From contig JAFTKI010000059.1 of assembly GCA_017453335.1 (NCBI GenBank), forward strand, positions 1 to 22,784: DNA of 22,784 nt, read 5' to 3'. Under the pieces are notes generated by a model that was not told the DNA's origin, searched no databases, and saw only the letters and a program-made list of their open reading frames with translations. This DNA comes from Clostridia bacterium (GTDB lineage: Bacteria; Bacillota_A; Clostridia; Oscillospirales; CAG-272). Position 1 is the stretch's first letter. Each line of letters starts with the position of its first letter. Below, piece after piece: positions 15,723 through 22,784 of the stretch. The translations under genes were made by a program, and so were the position numbers.

Positions 15723-17840
15723 TTATTTTCGGTAAAGCGAAGGAATCTCCCTTTCGATCACGTCGCGCAACAAAGCGATCTTCCACTCCAGATGAGCCGC
15801 ATCGCACATGTACTCCATGCTCGGCTCATATCCAAGGCGAGAGTCAAACTCTACCAGCGGAATGGTCGCCTTTGCATTTTCAAGCTCTCGCTTGCAGATC
15901 ACGGTCAGTTCATCCAGCATTTCGTTCTGACGTTCGGGCGTTGCGGCCTCAAAGAAACGCTTCAATTTGAAAAATTCTCTGATGTTGACAGCTGTTTCCG
16001 CTGTGTTTGCCATAAACTTGGCGGTTCCGTAAATTCTCAATGCATTTTCACGCTTGCGCTCGGGAATCTTGTCGATGACAGCGCGAACGATTTGACAGCC
16101 TTCGTTGAACAGATCTCTTGCCTGCTTGAAATTTTCGGTTTCATAGTCGAACTTTTTAATATTTTCTTCCGTGTCGATGATTCCTGACCACCACTCGTTG
16201 CGGAGGTTGCTGAATGCATAAACCGGATAGCAGATCGCGTTTCCTCCAAAATGTGCATACGGAACGGTTGGAATTTGAACGTCGTCATTTGCAAATAGGA
16301 TAAAGGGATACGCGGGACCCATACGGCAAGGACCGTACTGATCGTGATTGGTAGGGATCATGTGATTGATTGCATCACTCCACAGCTTCATTGCGTGGCA
16401 TACCTCGTCTGCATACTCCGAGGAGAAATCACGCGCGACGATGCGCGTAAGGGTATCGTCCAGATCCACTCTCGGATAATGGAATGCCCATTTTGCAAGA
16501 TCCGAGATAAAGGAGGGGGAGAAACCGAAGTGGTGGCTGTCCATCGTACCGCAAAGACCGAGCTCCTCGTGCGCCTTGATCATTCCTTCATAACGCTCCA
16601 TCCATTGATAGGGAACGGGCTCGTAGGGAACGACACCAACGTCCCAGGTAAGTCCGCCTGTGTTGGTCATGGAATAAAAGCGCAAACCGTTTTCTTTTGC
16701 AAATTCGCCCTCGCTGGTAAAATAAGTACCGGGACCGGGGAAGTGGACGTTATAATCTGCCAATCTCAGATCAAAGCCATCGCGATGCAGGGTGGTGCCC
16801 ATTTCAAAGGTTGCTTGGAGGGTGATATCTTTGGGGAGCGTATCGATCAACGCCTTGCGTGCTGCTGCATCTGCGCGGCACCAGTTATAGGACCAAAATA
16901 CGATATCGCAATCGGGCTGACGCTTGCGAATGATCTTGTCGATCATTTCCATCAGATCCTTGTAGTCATAGCAAGGATACCAACCGGGATGAGGCTTATC
17001 ATTGACCACAAGCGGCTTTCCGTTTGCATCTCTGTTATCCAAGCGGCGAATGCCCTTGGAGTGCGTATCCTTGGAAGGGAATTCGCAAGATTCGCCAACA
17101 AAAACGATCCCTTTAAAGTAGGGGCAGCGGTCAAAGAATTTACCGTAAAGATTTTCGTAAAATTCCTCGGCACCATCGTCGTCGGGGTGCAATTTGTTGG
17201 CAAGATAGCTGTAGGCGTATACGTCAATGCCGTAGCTTGCGGCTCTGTTGCAAAGGTCGTTAAAATCATGGTAACCATGAGGTGTGATGTCAACGTCATT
17301 GATGAACACAAGGATCGAGGAGATGCCCGCGTGTGCAATGTTTACCAGATGCTCGGTTGGATACATATCAAGTCCGTATCCGGAATGCACCATACGGGGA
17401 TTGAAAAGGGAGGTTCTGACCGTGTCACACGGCTCAACAAACGGACCTTCGCAAAGGTTCATCAGGTCCTCCAAAAAGTAGCCTGCCTGCGCTGCCATTT
17501 TATCACTCGTACCGCAAAGAACGATCTCGTTTTCTGCCACCGCAAAGTGATAGGAATGCTCTTTGATTGCAGGATCAACAGCGTAAACAATGCGTTTTTG
17601 GTTACCGTTCCATTCACTTTCGCGAATCAGCTTCAGAGAAATCCCCATCGAAACAAAGAAATAGTCCTCCAGGTCTTTTGCGGCGTTTCGAAGGACGATA
17701 CTTGCAGTATCCGGCAAGGTAATACACCAATCCGACGTAACCTCAATGTATCCCGCAGGGCATTTTTTCATATTGTCGCGTCTGTCGTCACGGTGGACGA
17801 TGGAAAAACGCTTTCTGAATTCGTAATTGATTTCTTTCAT
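15723..17840 (-). CDS. Glycoside-hydrolase-like protein, paralogue A
   Basis: A 705-residue paralogue of the next gene downstream with the same three-part layout and the same conserved patches (GIVFVGESCEFPSKD, VFWSYNWCR, ADYNVHFPGPGTYF, TMDSHHFGFSPSF). It differs by a one-residue insertion near ATFEMGTT. It is predicted to be an intracellular glycosidase with a GH20/GH67-like N-terminal domain; family and substrate are unassigned. The ATG at 17840 is chosen because AAAGGAAAGG lies 8 bases upstream and because it gives the same MKEINYEFRKR start as the paralogue. A GTG at 17900 would add 20 residues without a ribosome-binding site. First gene after the palindrome-controlled promoter at 17936-17964. 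Confidence 0.72.
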   Translation of the reverse strand: MKEINYEFRKRFSIVHRDDRRDNMKKCPAGYIEVTSDWCITLPDTASIVLRNAAKDLEDYFFVSMGISLKLIRESEWNGNQKRIVYAVDPAIKEHSYHFAVAENEIVLCGTSDKMAAQAGYFLEDLMNLCEGPFVEPCDTVRTSLFNPRMVHSGYGLDMYPTEHLVNIAHAGISSILVFINDVDITPHGYHDFNDLCNRAASYGIDVYAYSYLANKLHPDDDGAEEFYENLYGKFFDRCPYFKGIVFVGESCEFPSKDTHSKGIRRLDNRDANGKPLVVNDKPHPGWYPCYDYKDLMEMIDKIIRKRQPDCDIVFWSYNWCRADAAARKALIDTLPKDITLQATFEMGTTLHRDGFDLRLADYNVHFPGPGTYFTSEGEFAKENGLRFYSMTNTGGLTWDVGVVPYEPVPYQWMERYEGMIKAHEELGLCGTMDSHHFGFSPSFISDLAKWAFHYPRVDLDDTLTRIVARDFSSEYADEVCHAMKLWSDAINHMIPTNHDQYGPCRMGPAYPFILFANDDVQIPTVPYAHFGGNAICYPVYAFSNLRNEWWSGIIDTEENIKKFDYETENFKQARDLFNEGCQIVRAVIDKIPERKRENALRIYGTAKFMANTAETAVNIREFFKLKRFFEAATPERQNEMLDELTVICKRELENAKATIPLVEFDSRLGYEPSMEYMCDAAHLEWKIALLRDVIEREIPSLYRK

Positions 17841-17912
17841 ATCTATGACCTTTCCTTTCTGCAGGGGTTCAAAGTAAAAGACAAGAGATCTTCTTGCCAC
17901 AAAACCGCACCC

Positions 17913-17937
17913 ATGTTAGATATTATATATCTAACAT
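17913..17937. promoter_or_regulatory. Perfect palindromic operator
   Basis: ATGTTAGATAT (17913-17923), a 3-base centre and ATATCTAACAT (17927-17937) form an exact inverted repeat. It covers the region from the -10 box to the expected transcription start of the glycosidase genes, the classical place for a repressor. No regulator gene lies in the window, so the protein is unknown. Confidence 0.75.
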
Positions 17938-17964
17938 TATACCATAGTTTTTGGGGATTGTAAA
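17936..17964 (-). promoter_or_regulatory. Sigma-A promoter of the glycosidase-like genes
   Basis: On the minus strand TTTACA (17959-17964), a 17-base spacer and TATAAT (17936-17941). The -10 box overlaps the palindrome at 17913-17937. The expected start near 17929 leaves a leader of about 90 bases. The promoter lies between the MFS gene and the glycosidase genes, so these three downstream genes can be expressed separately. Confidence 0.8.
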
Positions 17965-18008
17965 GCTTTTTGAATGATTTTTTCTCCACAAAAACGACTG
18001 TATCCAAA

Positions 18009-19340
18009 CTATTGCTTGATCACTTTTTCTTTTAAAATTGTTGCACGCATATATATGATGCATATTCCGCAAAGCAAAGCGGAAATCAGTCCAAGCAGCT
18101 GTTGTCCGAACATTGGAATTCCAAAGAACATGTTTCCGGCTTGTTGCACTGCTTCTAAAATCGCGCCTGCCACAAGTGAGCAAAGGAAGCCACAAACTCC
18201 GCTGATGCAGTTTTGTAGGGCCATTCCTTCGGCGATATAATCAATATCAACGTAGCTGTAGATCATATTCTGGGCGTTTTTACCGTTTCCGGCAGCGCAG
18301 ACCGCATACAGTATGGTATGCGCGATCACCAGGAACCAGGTTTCTTTCGTAGTGAATACGTTACAAAGGAATGCCGCAGCACCGATGAACAAAGAAAGAT
18401 AAAATCCGGAGGCAAAACTGTGTTTATCGGAATATTTACCAAAAATATTCGTAAACGGCATTCGGATCAGACTGCTTGCAATGCTGATCACTTGAACAAA
18501 AAGCACCGATAGAGCAAGCCCGTTTCCCAGTGTATCCGTTTTGAACGGTCCCATAAATCCCAAAGTAAAGTATTCTGCCGATTTCCAAAGAACTGCGATT
18601 ACAAGAAGGTGACGGAAATTTTTGTTGCCCAAGGTGTTTTTGAAGATATCGGAGAGTTTTTTGGAAGAAGAGTCGACCGCATTTCCCGTATGCTCTCTTT
18701 TGATCAAAGTCAAAGAGATAAAAACGAGAATGTTTGAGATCAGAATCACAATTGCAAGAAAGAAAAATCCCCCCATGAGGTTGTTTTGACTTTCAAACCA
18801 ATTGAATATCGCTCCCATTGACAGGGAAAAGATAATACCTCCGATCAAGGAAACGATCTCCATGGTTGCCGAGTAGGATCCACGCTTATTTGGATCTACG
18901 TAACCATTTGCCCATTGGAACAAAAAGTTAGATACCAAGTATTTGCACATATATGCACCGATGATAAAGACATATACCAAAGCACGGCGCAAATAGAGAT
19001 CGATTTCGATCAACGGCAACACGTAGAGTGCAAAAAAGAACATTTGACCAAGCGTATTTAGCACCAGGATCATTCCTTTTTTGCTGTTGCGCTTTTTTGT
19101 TAATAAAAGAGAAAACAGTTGAAATACAAAAGCAAGAGAAATAAAGGAGGCAAGAATACCGATCTCGCTATCCCGAAAGCCCATGGCTGAGAGCAGCTTT
19201 GCCAAAAAGGCATCTGCCACCAAAATGCCGACAAAATAATCAAACAACGCGTACAGAACGTAGGCTACTCTGGAGCGTCGATATTCGGGAGAGGAAAATT
19301 TATTTTCCTCTCCGTTGGTGATATGATTTGTATCGTTCAT
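18009..19340 (-). CDS. Major facilitator superfamily transporter
   Basis: A 443-residue integral membrane protein with about 12 hydrophobic segments (for example VYVFIIGAYMCKYLV, GGFFFLAIVILISNILVFIS, LLGLISALLCGICIIY) and a hydrophilic loop in the middle (about 210-235), as in MFS carriers. The cytoplasmic N-terminus is about 25 residues. Its position between catabolic genes suggests uptake of a sugar, glycoside or uronate, but the substrate cannot be predicted. No good Shine-Dalgarno is visible before the ATG; the start follows the dehydrogenase stop by 21 bases, so coupling is possible. No clear terminator follows, and a new promoter begins downstream. Confidence 0.82.
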   Translation of the reverse strand: MNDTNHITNGEENKFSSPEYRRSRVAYVLYALFDYFVGILVADAFLAKLLSAMGFRDSEIGILASFISLAFVFQLFSLLLTKKRNSKKGMILVLNTLGQMFFFALYVLPLIEIDLYLRRALVYVFIIGAYMCKYLVSNFLFQWANGYVDPNKRGSYSATMEIVSLIGGIIFSLSMGAIFNWFESQNNLMGGFFFLAIVILISNILVFISLTLIKREHTGNAVDSSSKKLSDIFKNTLGNKNFRHLLVIAVLWKSAEYFTLGFMGPFKTDTLGNGLALSVLFVQVISIASSLIRMPFTNIFGKYSDKHSFASGFYLSLFIGAAAFLCNVFTTKETWFLVIAHTILYAVCAAGNGKNAQNMIYSYVDIDYIAEGMALQNCISGVCGFLCSLVAGAILEAVQQAGNMFFGIPMFGQQLLGLISALLCGICIIYMRATILKEKVIKQ

Positions 19341-19361
19341 GTTTTTTTGCTTGCTATGGGA

Positions 19362-20366
19362 TTATGCCATTGTCTCCAACATTTTTAAGGTGACCTCATA
19401 TTTGCAGGGAAGACCGTTTGTAAAATTACGGTATTCTTCAAGCATATATTCAGCCATGCGATACTTTTCAAAGCCACAGCTGCCCGCAATGTGAGGCGTG
19501 AGAATGCAGTTTTCCAAATCGTAAAAGGGGCTTTCGTTTACGGGAGGCTCGGGATAGGTGACGTCGAGCACAGCAACCAGGTCAGGGCGCTCGCGCAAGA
19601 CAGCGATCAGATCCTCCTCCACGACCTGTGCGCCTCTGCCCGTATTGAGAAACGTAGCGTAGGGGCGCATTGCCTCAAAGTGCACGCGCTTGAGCATTCC
19701 TTGCGTTTGGGCGTTGTTGGCAAGGTGGTTGGAAACCACGTGACAGGTAGAAAAGAGCTCCATAAGATCAACCTTTCTGACTCCCAGCTCCAAGGCTTTT
19801 TCATCGGAAAGGAAAGGATCAAACACCAAAACCTCCATGTGGTATGCCTTGAGCAGCTGAATGACAAGCTTGCCGATCATCCCCGCACCGATGATGCCGA
19901 TCTTTACGTCAAAGTTGCCGGGATAGTTGAGGAAGAACTGACGACTCTCCTTATATTTTCTGTTCTTTGCAATGGGAGCGGAAAGGTAGTAGCCTTTATT
20001 GGCAAGAATGATCTGCGCCACGGTATATTCCGCTACGGGAACGGCGTTTGCCGCCCATGCGGAAAAGACCTTGACACCGCAATTCAAAAACGGTCTTGCA
20101 AAATACTGCACCGTTCCTGCAGCATAAAATACCGCCTTGAGGGAGGGAAGGTGTTTTTTGATCTGCTCCTCGGTCATAGGTCCGAAATCCCAGGTGGTAA
20201 AAACGTATTCGACGTCGTCAAACTTGTGGTCGGACTCGATCACGTCCTCTCTGGAATAAACGGTCGTGTCGATATCCGCAATCGTACGAAGCTCGTCAAT
20301 CACGTGTTGCGGATAAACCTCCCCGGTAATTTTGGAGGGCGTTTGGTTTAAAAATATTGCTTTCAT
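19362..20366 (-). CDS. D-isomer-specific 2-hydroxyacid dehydrogenase family protein
   Basis: A 334-residue NAD(P)-dependent oxidoreductase. Residues 100-290 form the Rossmann domain with GIIGAGMIGK as the dinucleotide loop. The catalytic triad is complete: Arg244 in NTGRGAQVV, Glu273 in YPEPP and His292 in TPHIAGS. An Asp follows the second beta strand (VFDPF), which usually favours NAD over NADP. Family members reduce 2-keto acids or oxidise D-2-hydroxyacids; some relatives act on sugar acids. In this locus it probably handles an oxidised sugar or keto-acid intermediate (inference). AGGGGAGA precedes the start. It is 16 bases downstream of the propeller gene and cotranscribed with it. Confidence 0.88.
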   Translation of the reverse strand: MKAIFLNQTPSKITGEVYPQHVIDELRTIADIDTTVYSREDVIESDHKFDDVEYVFTTWDFGPMTEEQIKKHLPSLKAVFYAAGTVQYFARPFLNCGVKVFSAWAANAVPVAEYTVAQIILANKGYYLSAPIAKNRKYKESRQFFLNYPGNFDVKIGIIGAGMIGKLVIQLLKAYHMEVLVFDPFLSDEKALELGVRKVDLMELFSTCHVVSNHLANNAQTQGMLKRVHFEAMRPYATFLNTGRGAQVVEEDLIAVLRERPDLVAVLDVTYPEPPVNESPFYDLENCILTPHIAGSCGFEKYRMAEYMLEEYRNFTNGLPCKYEVTLKMLETMA

Positions 20367-20382
20367 AAAAATCTCCCCTTGA

Positions 20383-21792
20383 TCAGGTCATCGCGCAGGT
20401 CACGCGGCTGTAAATATGGTTGTAGCCCGCACCCATAAAATGCTGGACTCTCTTGTGATAAGGATTGGAAAACTTCTTTTTAAAATAGTCGCTTTCTACG
20501 GCATCAACGTCGCCCCAAACTCTTACCTTGCGTTCATCGGGATAGTATACCATCAACTGTTCACCGGGCAGATCGAGGATCTTTCCGGAGCGCACCAGTC
20601 TTGCAGTTCCCCCAACGTAAGCGATAAAGTTACCAAAACGGTCACGGATATAGCCTGTGCTTTCATCGGAAAGTCCGTCGGAGGCGTAAAATTCGTGGTA
20701 TCCGTCGCCGTCAAAGTCGATGGGCATGTAGTAAGAGCCGGGGTAGGGGAACGGAGATTCTACCTCCTCGCCCGTAATCGCATCAAAATAGAAATGCTTC
20801 GGTTCTCTGAATTCCATTTTTTTGCCGTTGAACACGCGTTGACCGTAGCGCAAAGCCATGGCGATTTTGCGGCGGTTTTCACCGATGTTTGCAATCCAAC
20901 CGTGGTGCATATGGCCAAATTCTTCGTCTACACCGATCCAAACGCGCTCGCCCTTTTCGTTATAGGTGACCACACGGGGAACACCGGGGCGCTCGTCGTC
21001 CTCGCGGCAGGTATAGATGTATTTTTTGCCGGTTTCGTCGTCCACAAAGGGAAGTACGACGTCGGAATGACCAAAGTACAAGCCTCTGTCGCCGCAATAC
21101 AGCTCTCTGCCATCGTCCAAGCTGAGCACGCGCTCACCCCAAAACAGCTCGTCAACGCCGTCTTCGTCAAAGTCGAGAACCGGGCAGGAGTGGCAGGTGC
21201 GGCAACCGCCGTCATCGTAGGGAATCGTGATGTCCCAGCGCTTTTCCATGTTTGGATTGTATGCCTGTAAGAACATATCTCGGTAGCAGCCTTGCGCCGT
21301 TACCAAAACGGGCTCTCCGTGCACGTATCCGCCGGTGAGGTAGAATCGATAAGCATGAGACATGTTGAGCTCCTCCACGCTTTCAGGCCACGGCCAGGAT
21401 CCCGTAACCTTACCGGTCAAGGGGTCAATACGTTCGAGAACGCGTGCCTTGAGACTGAAAGGTCTTTCCTCGGCGTGATTGTTGACAAGCCAGATCTCAT
21501 CAATTCCATCACTGTCAAGGTCAAAGGTAATAAACGGGGTGTACCATACACCGTTGATGGCGCCCCAACCAAGATCTTTTTTCCATACCTGAAGTCCGCT
21601 CATGGTATACACCGCCATTTTCAAGGTTCCTTTGGGATAATTGAAGCCCTCCTGCCAGGGGTCCTGATCTCTGGCTTCGGAATAGACGAATACCATTCCT
21701 TCCCCCAGGTCCTTGCCAAGGTTTACAGATACAGAGCGCACGTGCTCCAGATGAATTCCGAGGTCAAACTCTTTCAAGCATTGAATGTTCAT
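20383..21792 (-). CDS. Beta-propeller protein with calcium-binding DxDxDG repeats, polysaccharide-lyase-like
   Basis: A 469-residue protein with at least three EF-hand-like calcium loops, DLDSDGIDE, DFDEDGVDE and DFDGDGYHE, spaced through repeated beta-rich blades. This FG-GAP/VCBS-like pattern is seen in the propeller of rhamnogalacturonan lyases (PL11), but the N-terminal signatures of PL11 are not evident and the protein is shorter. It could instead be a sugar-binding or chaperone-like propeller. There is no signal peptide, unlike most secreted lyases. The ATG at 21792 is preferred over 21798 and 21819 because AAGGAAAGGA (21801-21810) is 8 bases away. First gene of the minus-strand locus. 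Confidence 0.7.
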   Translation of the reverse strand: MNIQCLKEFDLGIHLEHVRSVSVNLGKDLGEGMVFVYSEARDQDPWQEGFNYPKGTLKMAVYTMSGLQVWKKDLGWGAINGVWYTPFITFDLDSDGIDEIWLVNNHAEERPFSLKARVLERIDPLTGKVTGSWPWPESVEELNMSHAYRFYLTGGYVHGEPVLVTAQGCYRDMFLQAYNPNMEKRWDITIPYDDGGCRTCHSCPVLDFDEDGVDELFWGERVLSLDDGRELYCGDRGLYFGHSDVVLPFVDDETGKKYIYTCREDDERPGVPRVVTYNEKGERVWIGVDEEFGHMHHGWIANIGENRRKIAMALRYGQRVFNGKKMEFREPKHFYFDAITGEEVESPFPYPGSYYMPIDFDGDGYHEFYASDGLSDESTGYIRDRFGNFIAYVGGTARLVRSGKILDLPGEQLMVYYPDERKVRVWGDVDAVESDYFKKKFSNPYHKRVQHFMGAGYNHIYSRVTCAMT

Positions 21793-21873
21793 GTTCATGA
21801 TCCTTTCCTTAATCAACAAATAAGAGTTGCGAATTCCGTTTTATGCTGAGCCGGAAAAAGTAAACTCTATGTG

Positions 21874-21901
21874 ATTATATTATACAGTATAATGTTGTGA
21901 A
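21874..21901 (-). promoter_or_regulatory. Promoter of the propeller-dehydrogenase-MFS transcript, with overlapping palindrome
   Basis: On the minus strand TTCACA (21896-21901), a 16-base spacer and TATAAT (21874-21879). A perfect palindrome, ATTATAC-A-GTATAAT (21879-21893), fills the spacer. It could be an operator, but AT-rich palindromes containing TATAAT also arise from two overlapping -10 boxes on opposite strands. Confidence 0.55.
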
Positions 21902-21977
21902 TTTCTATATAATTCTTGCTAATAATTATGTAAATTTTGCTTTTTTGAAAAAAGATTTTTAAAATCAAACGGAACGG

Positions 21978-22006
21978 TTGACTTTTCTTTGAAATAGATG
22001 TATAAT
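21978..22006 (+). promoter_or_regulatory. Sigma-A promoter of the G3E GTPase gene
   Basis: TTGACT (21978-21983), a 17-base spacer and TATAAT (22001-22006). Start expected near 22013, giving a leader of about 32 bases. The rest of the divergent region (21811-22044) is AT-rich with no further gene seen. Confidence 0.82.
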
Positions 22007-22044
22007 GTTAGGGTAGGATTTTTTGAAAAAAGAGGATGATTTTT

Positions 22045-22784
22045 ATGACGAAAATTGATATTTTTTCCGGCTTTTTGGGTGCCGGAAAGACCACGCTGAT
22101 CAAAAAGCTGTTAAATGAGGCTTACGTTGGCGAAAAGCTGGTTTTGATTGAAAATGAATTCGGCGAGATTGGTATTGATGGTGGCTTTATGCAGGATGCG
22201 GGAATTGAAGTGACCGAAATGAACAGCGGTTGCATTTGCTGCTCCCTGGTTGGCGACTTTGGGAAGGCGCTTCAAAAAGTGCTGGATGAGTACCATCCTG
22301 ACCGTATCCTGATCGAGCCCTCGGGTGTTGGAAAGCTTTCGGACATCATTCGTGCCGTACAAAATCTTGGCTCCGACGAAGTATTGCTCAATGGCTTTAC
22401 CACAGTTGCAGACGTCAAGAAATGCAAAATGTATATGAAAAATTTCGGTGAATTCTCCAACGATCAGATCTCCAATGCCGGTTGCATCGTGCTTTCTCAT
22501 ACGCAGAACGCAACCGACGAAAAGATCGAGGAGTCGGTCAAGCTCCTGCGCGAAAAGAATCCCACTGCTATTATCGTTACCACGCCTTGGGATTCCTTGG
22601 ATGGCAAACAGCTTCTGGCAGCAATGGAGCGCCGCGACACGATTGAGGAAGAGCTGGCACGCCTGGCGGCTTCCGTTCATGACGACGAGTGTGACGATCC
22701 CGAGTGTGAGTGTCACCATCACCATCATGAGCATGGTCACGATGAAGACGAGCATGAACATCACCATCACCATCACCACCACCA
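22045..22784 (+). CDS. CobW/G3E-family metal-chaperone GTPase (partial)
   Basis: The first 246 codons of a G3E-family P-loop protein, running off the window. The Walker A loop is SGFLGAGKTTLIK (near residue 7). The family's metal-site CxCC appears as SGCICCSLVG, and EPSGVGKLSD takes the place of the Walker B/G3 ETSG region. The guanine-specifying NKxD is absent; ending the corresponding strand is IVLSHTQN. A His-, Asp- and Glu-rich stretch begins near residue 215 (HHHHHEHGHDEDEHEHH) and probably binds zinc, nickel or cobalt. Family members deliver metals to enzymes with GTP hydrolysis. AGAGGA (22031-22036) lies 8 bases before the ATG. It may supply a metal to a local enzyme, but proximity is the only argument. 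Confidence 0.88.
   Translation, partial: MTKIDIFSGFLGAGKTTLIKKLLNEAYVGEKLVLIENEFGEIGIDGGFMQDAGIEVTEMNSGCICCSLVGDFGKALQKVLDEYHPDRILIEPSGVGKLSDIIRAVQNLGSDEVLLNGFTTVADVKKCKMYMKNFGEFSNDQISNAGCIVLSHTQNATDEKIEESVKLLREKNPTAIIVTTPWDSLDGKQLLAAMERRDTIEEELARLAASVHDDECDDPECECHHHHHEHGHDEDEHEHHHHHHHH

Larger units (their letters stand above)
13599..17840 (-). repeat. Tandem gene duplication with a 53-base identical block
   Basis: The two glycosidase-like genes are head-to-tail copies. Most of their length shows many synonymous differences, but 13705-13757 and 15829-15881 (near their 3' ends) are identical over 53 bases. The downstream copy looks more GC-rich by eye. Confidence 0.85.

Noticed and set aside
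17841..17900. GTG start extending glycosidase-like paralogue A by 20 residues
   Set aside because: No ribosome-binding site at the GTG; the paralogue begins at the equivalent of 17840, where AAAGGAAAGG is well placed.
16344..17963. 539-codon plus-strand frame opposite the glycosidase-like paralogue A
   Set aside because: Its mirror over paralogue B (13413-14327 and 15429-16187) gives a similar but broken frame, as expected for antisense shadows of duplicated genes. It has no start signals, and the minus-strand proteins are conserved between the copies while the antisense is not.
22716..22784. CATCAC-type tandem repeat at the window end
   Set aside because: Not a DNA repeat array: it is the in-frame His-rich segment of the G3E protein.
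1..22784. CRISPR arrays, tRNA or rRNA genes, insertion sequences
   Set aside because: Looked for spaced direct repeats, cloverleaf-like segments and transposase motifs; none seen. The only duplication is the glycosidase-like gene pair.

Overview
The window reads like a chromosomal piece of an anaerobic, spore-forming member of the Clostridia (Oscillospiraceae or a related gut lineage). Three things suggest this: a sporulation sigma-K gene, a pyrophosphate-type phosphofructokinase, and a complete operon for a trimeric NAD-linked [FeFe] hydrogenase. Shine-Dalgarno sites are of the AGGAGG type and several promoters have sigma-A -35/-10 boxes with 17-base spacing. No tRNA, rRNA, CRISPR array or insertion sequence was seen.

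Layout. At 1-468 (minus) is the N-terminal half of sigK. It stops within a few codons of the place where skin-type elements interrupt this gene in other spore formers, and the 123 bases beyond the break are foreign to sigK. At 607-3861 (plus) are pfp, a UDP-GlcNAc 2-epimerase whose ribosome-binding site lies in a long hairpin, and a small alpha/beta-hydrolase, closed by a strong terminator. At 4187-12441 (plus) is a ten-gene operon: hydC, DRTGG protein, GHKL ATPase, HydS-like iron-sulfur protein, second DRTGG protein, PHP phosphoesterase, second GHKL ATPase, [2Fe-2S] protein, hydB and hydA. It ends in a bidirectional terminator shared with the convergent locus.

At 12525-21792 (minus) is a probable sugar-acquisition locus read from right to left: a Ca-binding beta-propeller protein, a D-2-hydroxyacid dehydrogenase, an MFS transporter, two tandem paralogous glycosidase-like proteins of about 705 residues, and a PHP-domain protein. 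It has two promoters, each overlapping a perfect palindrome. At 22045 (plus) begins a CobW/G3E metallochaperone GTPase with a His-rich segment; it runs off the window.

How the parts fit. HydA, HydB and HydC should form the hydrogenase, probably electron-bifurcating, that reoxidises NADH and reduced ferredoxin from fermentation. The six genes between hydC and the hydB-hydA end look like a sensing and signalling module rather than catalytic subunits: an H-cluster protein with the proton-transfer Cys replaced by Ala, two small ligand-binding-like domains, two kinase-type ATPases without phospho-acceptor domains, and a phosphoesterase. This is the best candidate in the window for an incompletely described system. 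The minus-strand locus is the second candidate: all its enzymes lack signal peptides, so a glycoside or oligosaccharide is probably imported by the MFS protein and broken down inside the cell, but its substrate cannot be named from sequence.
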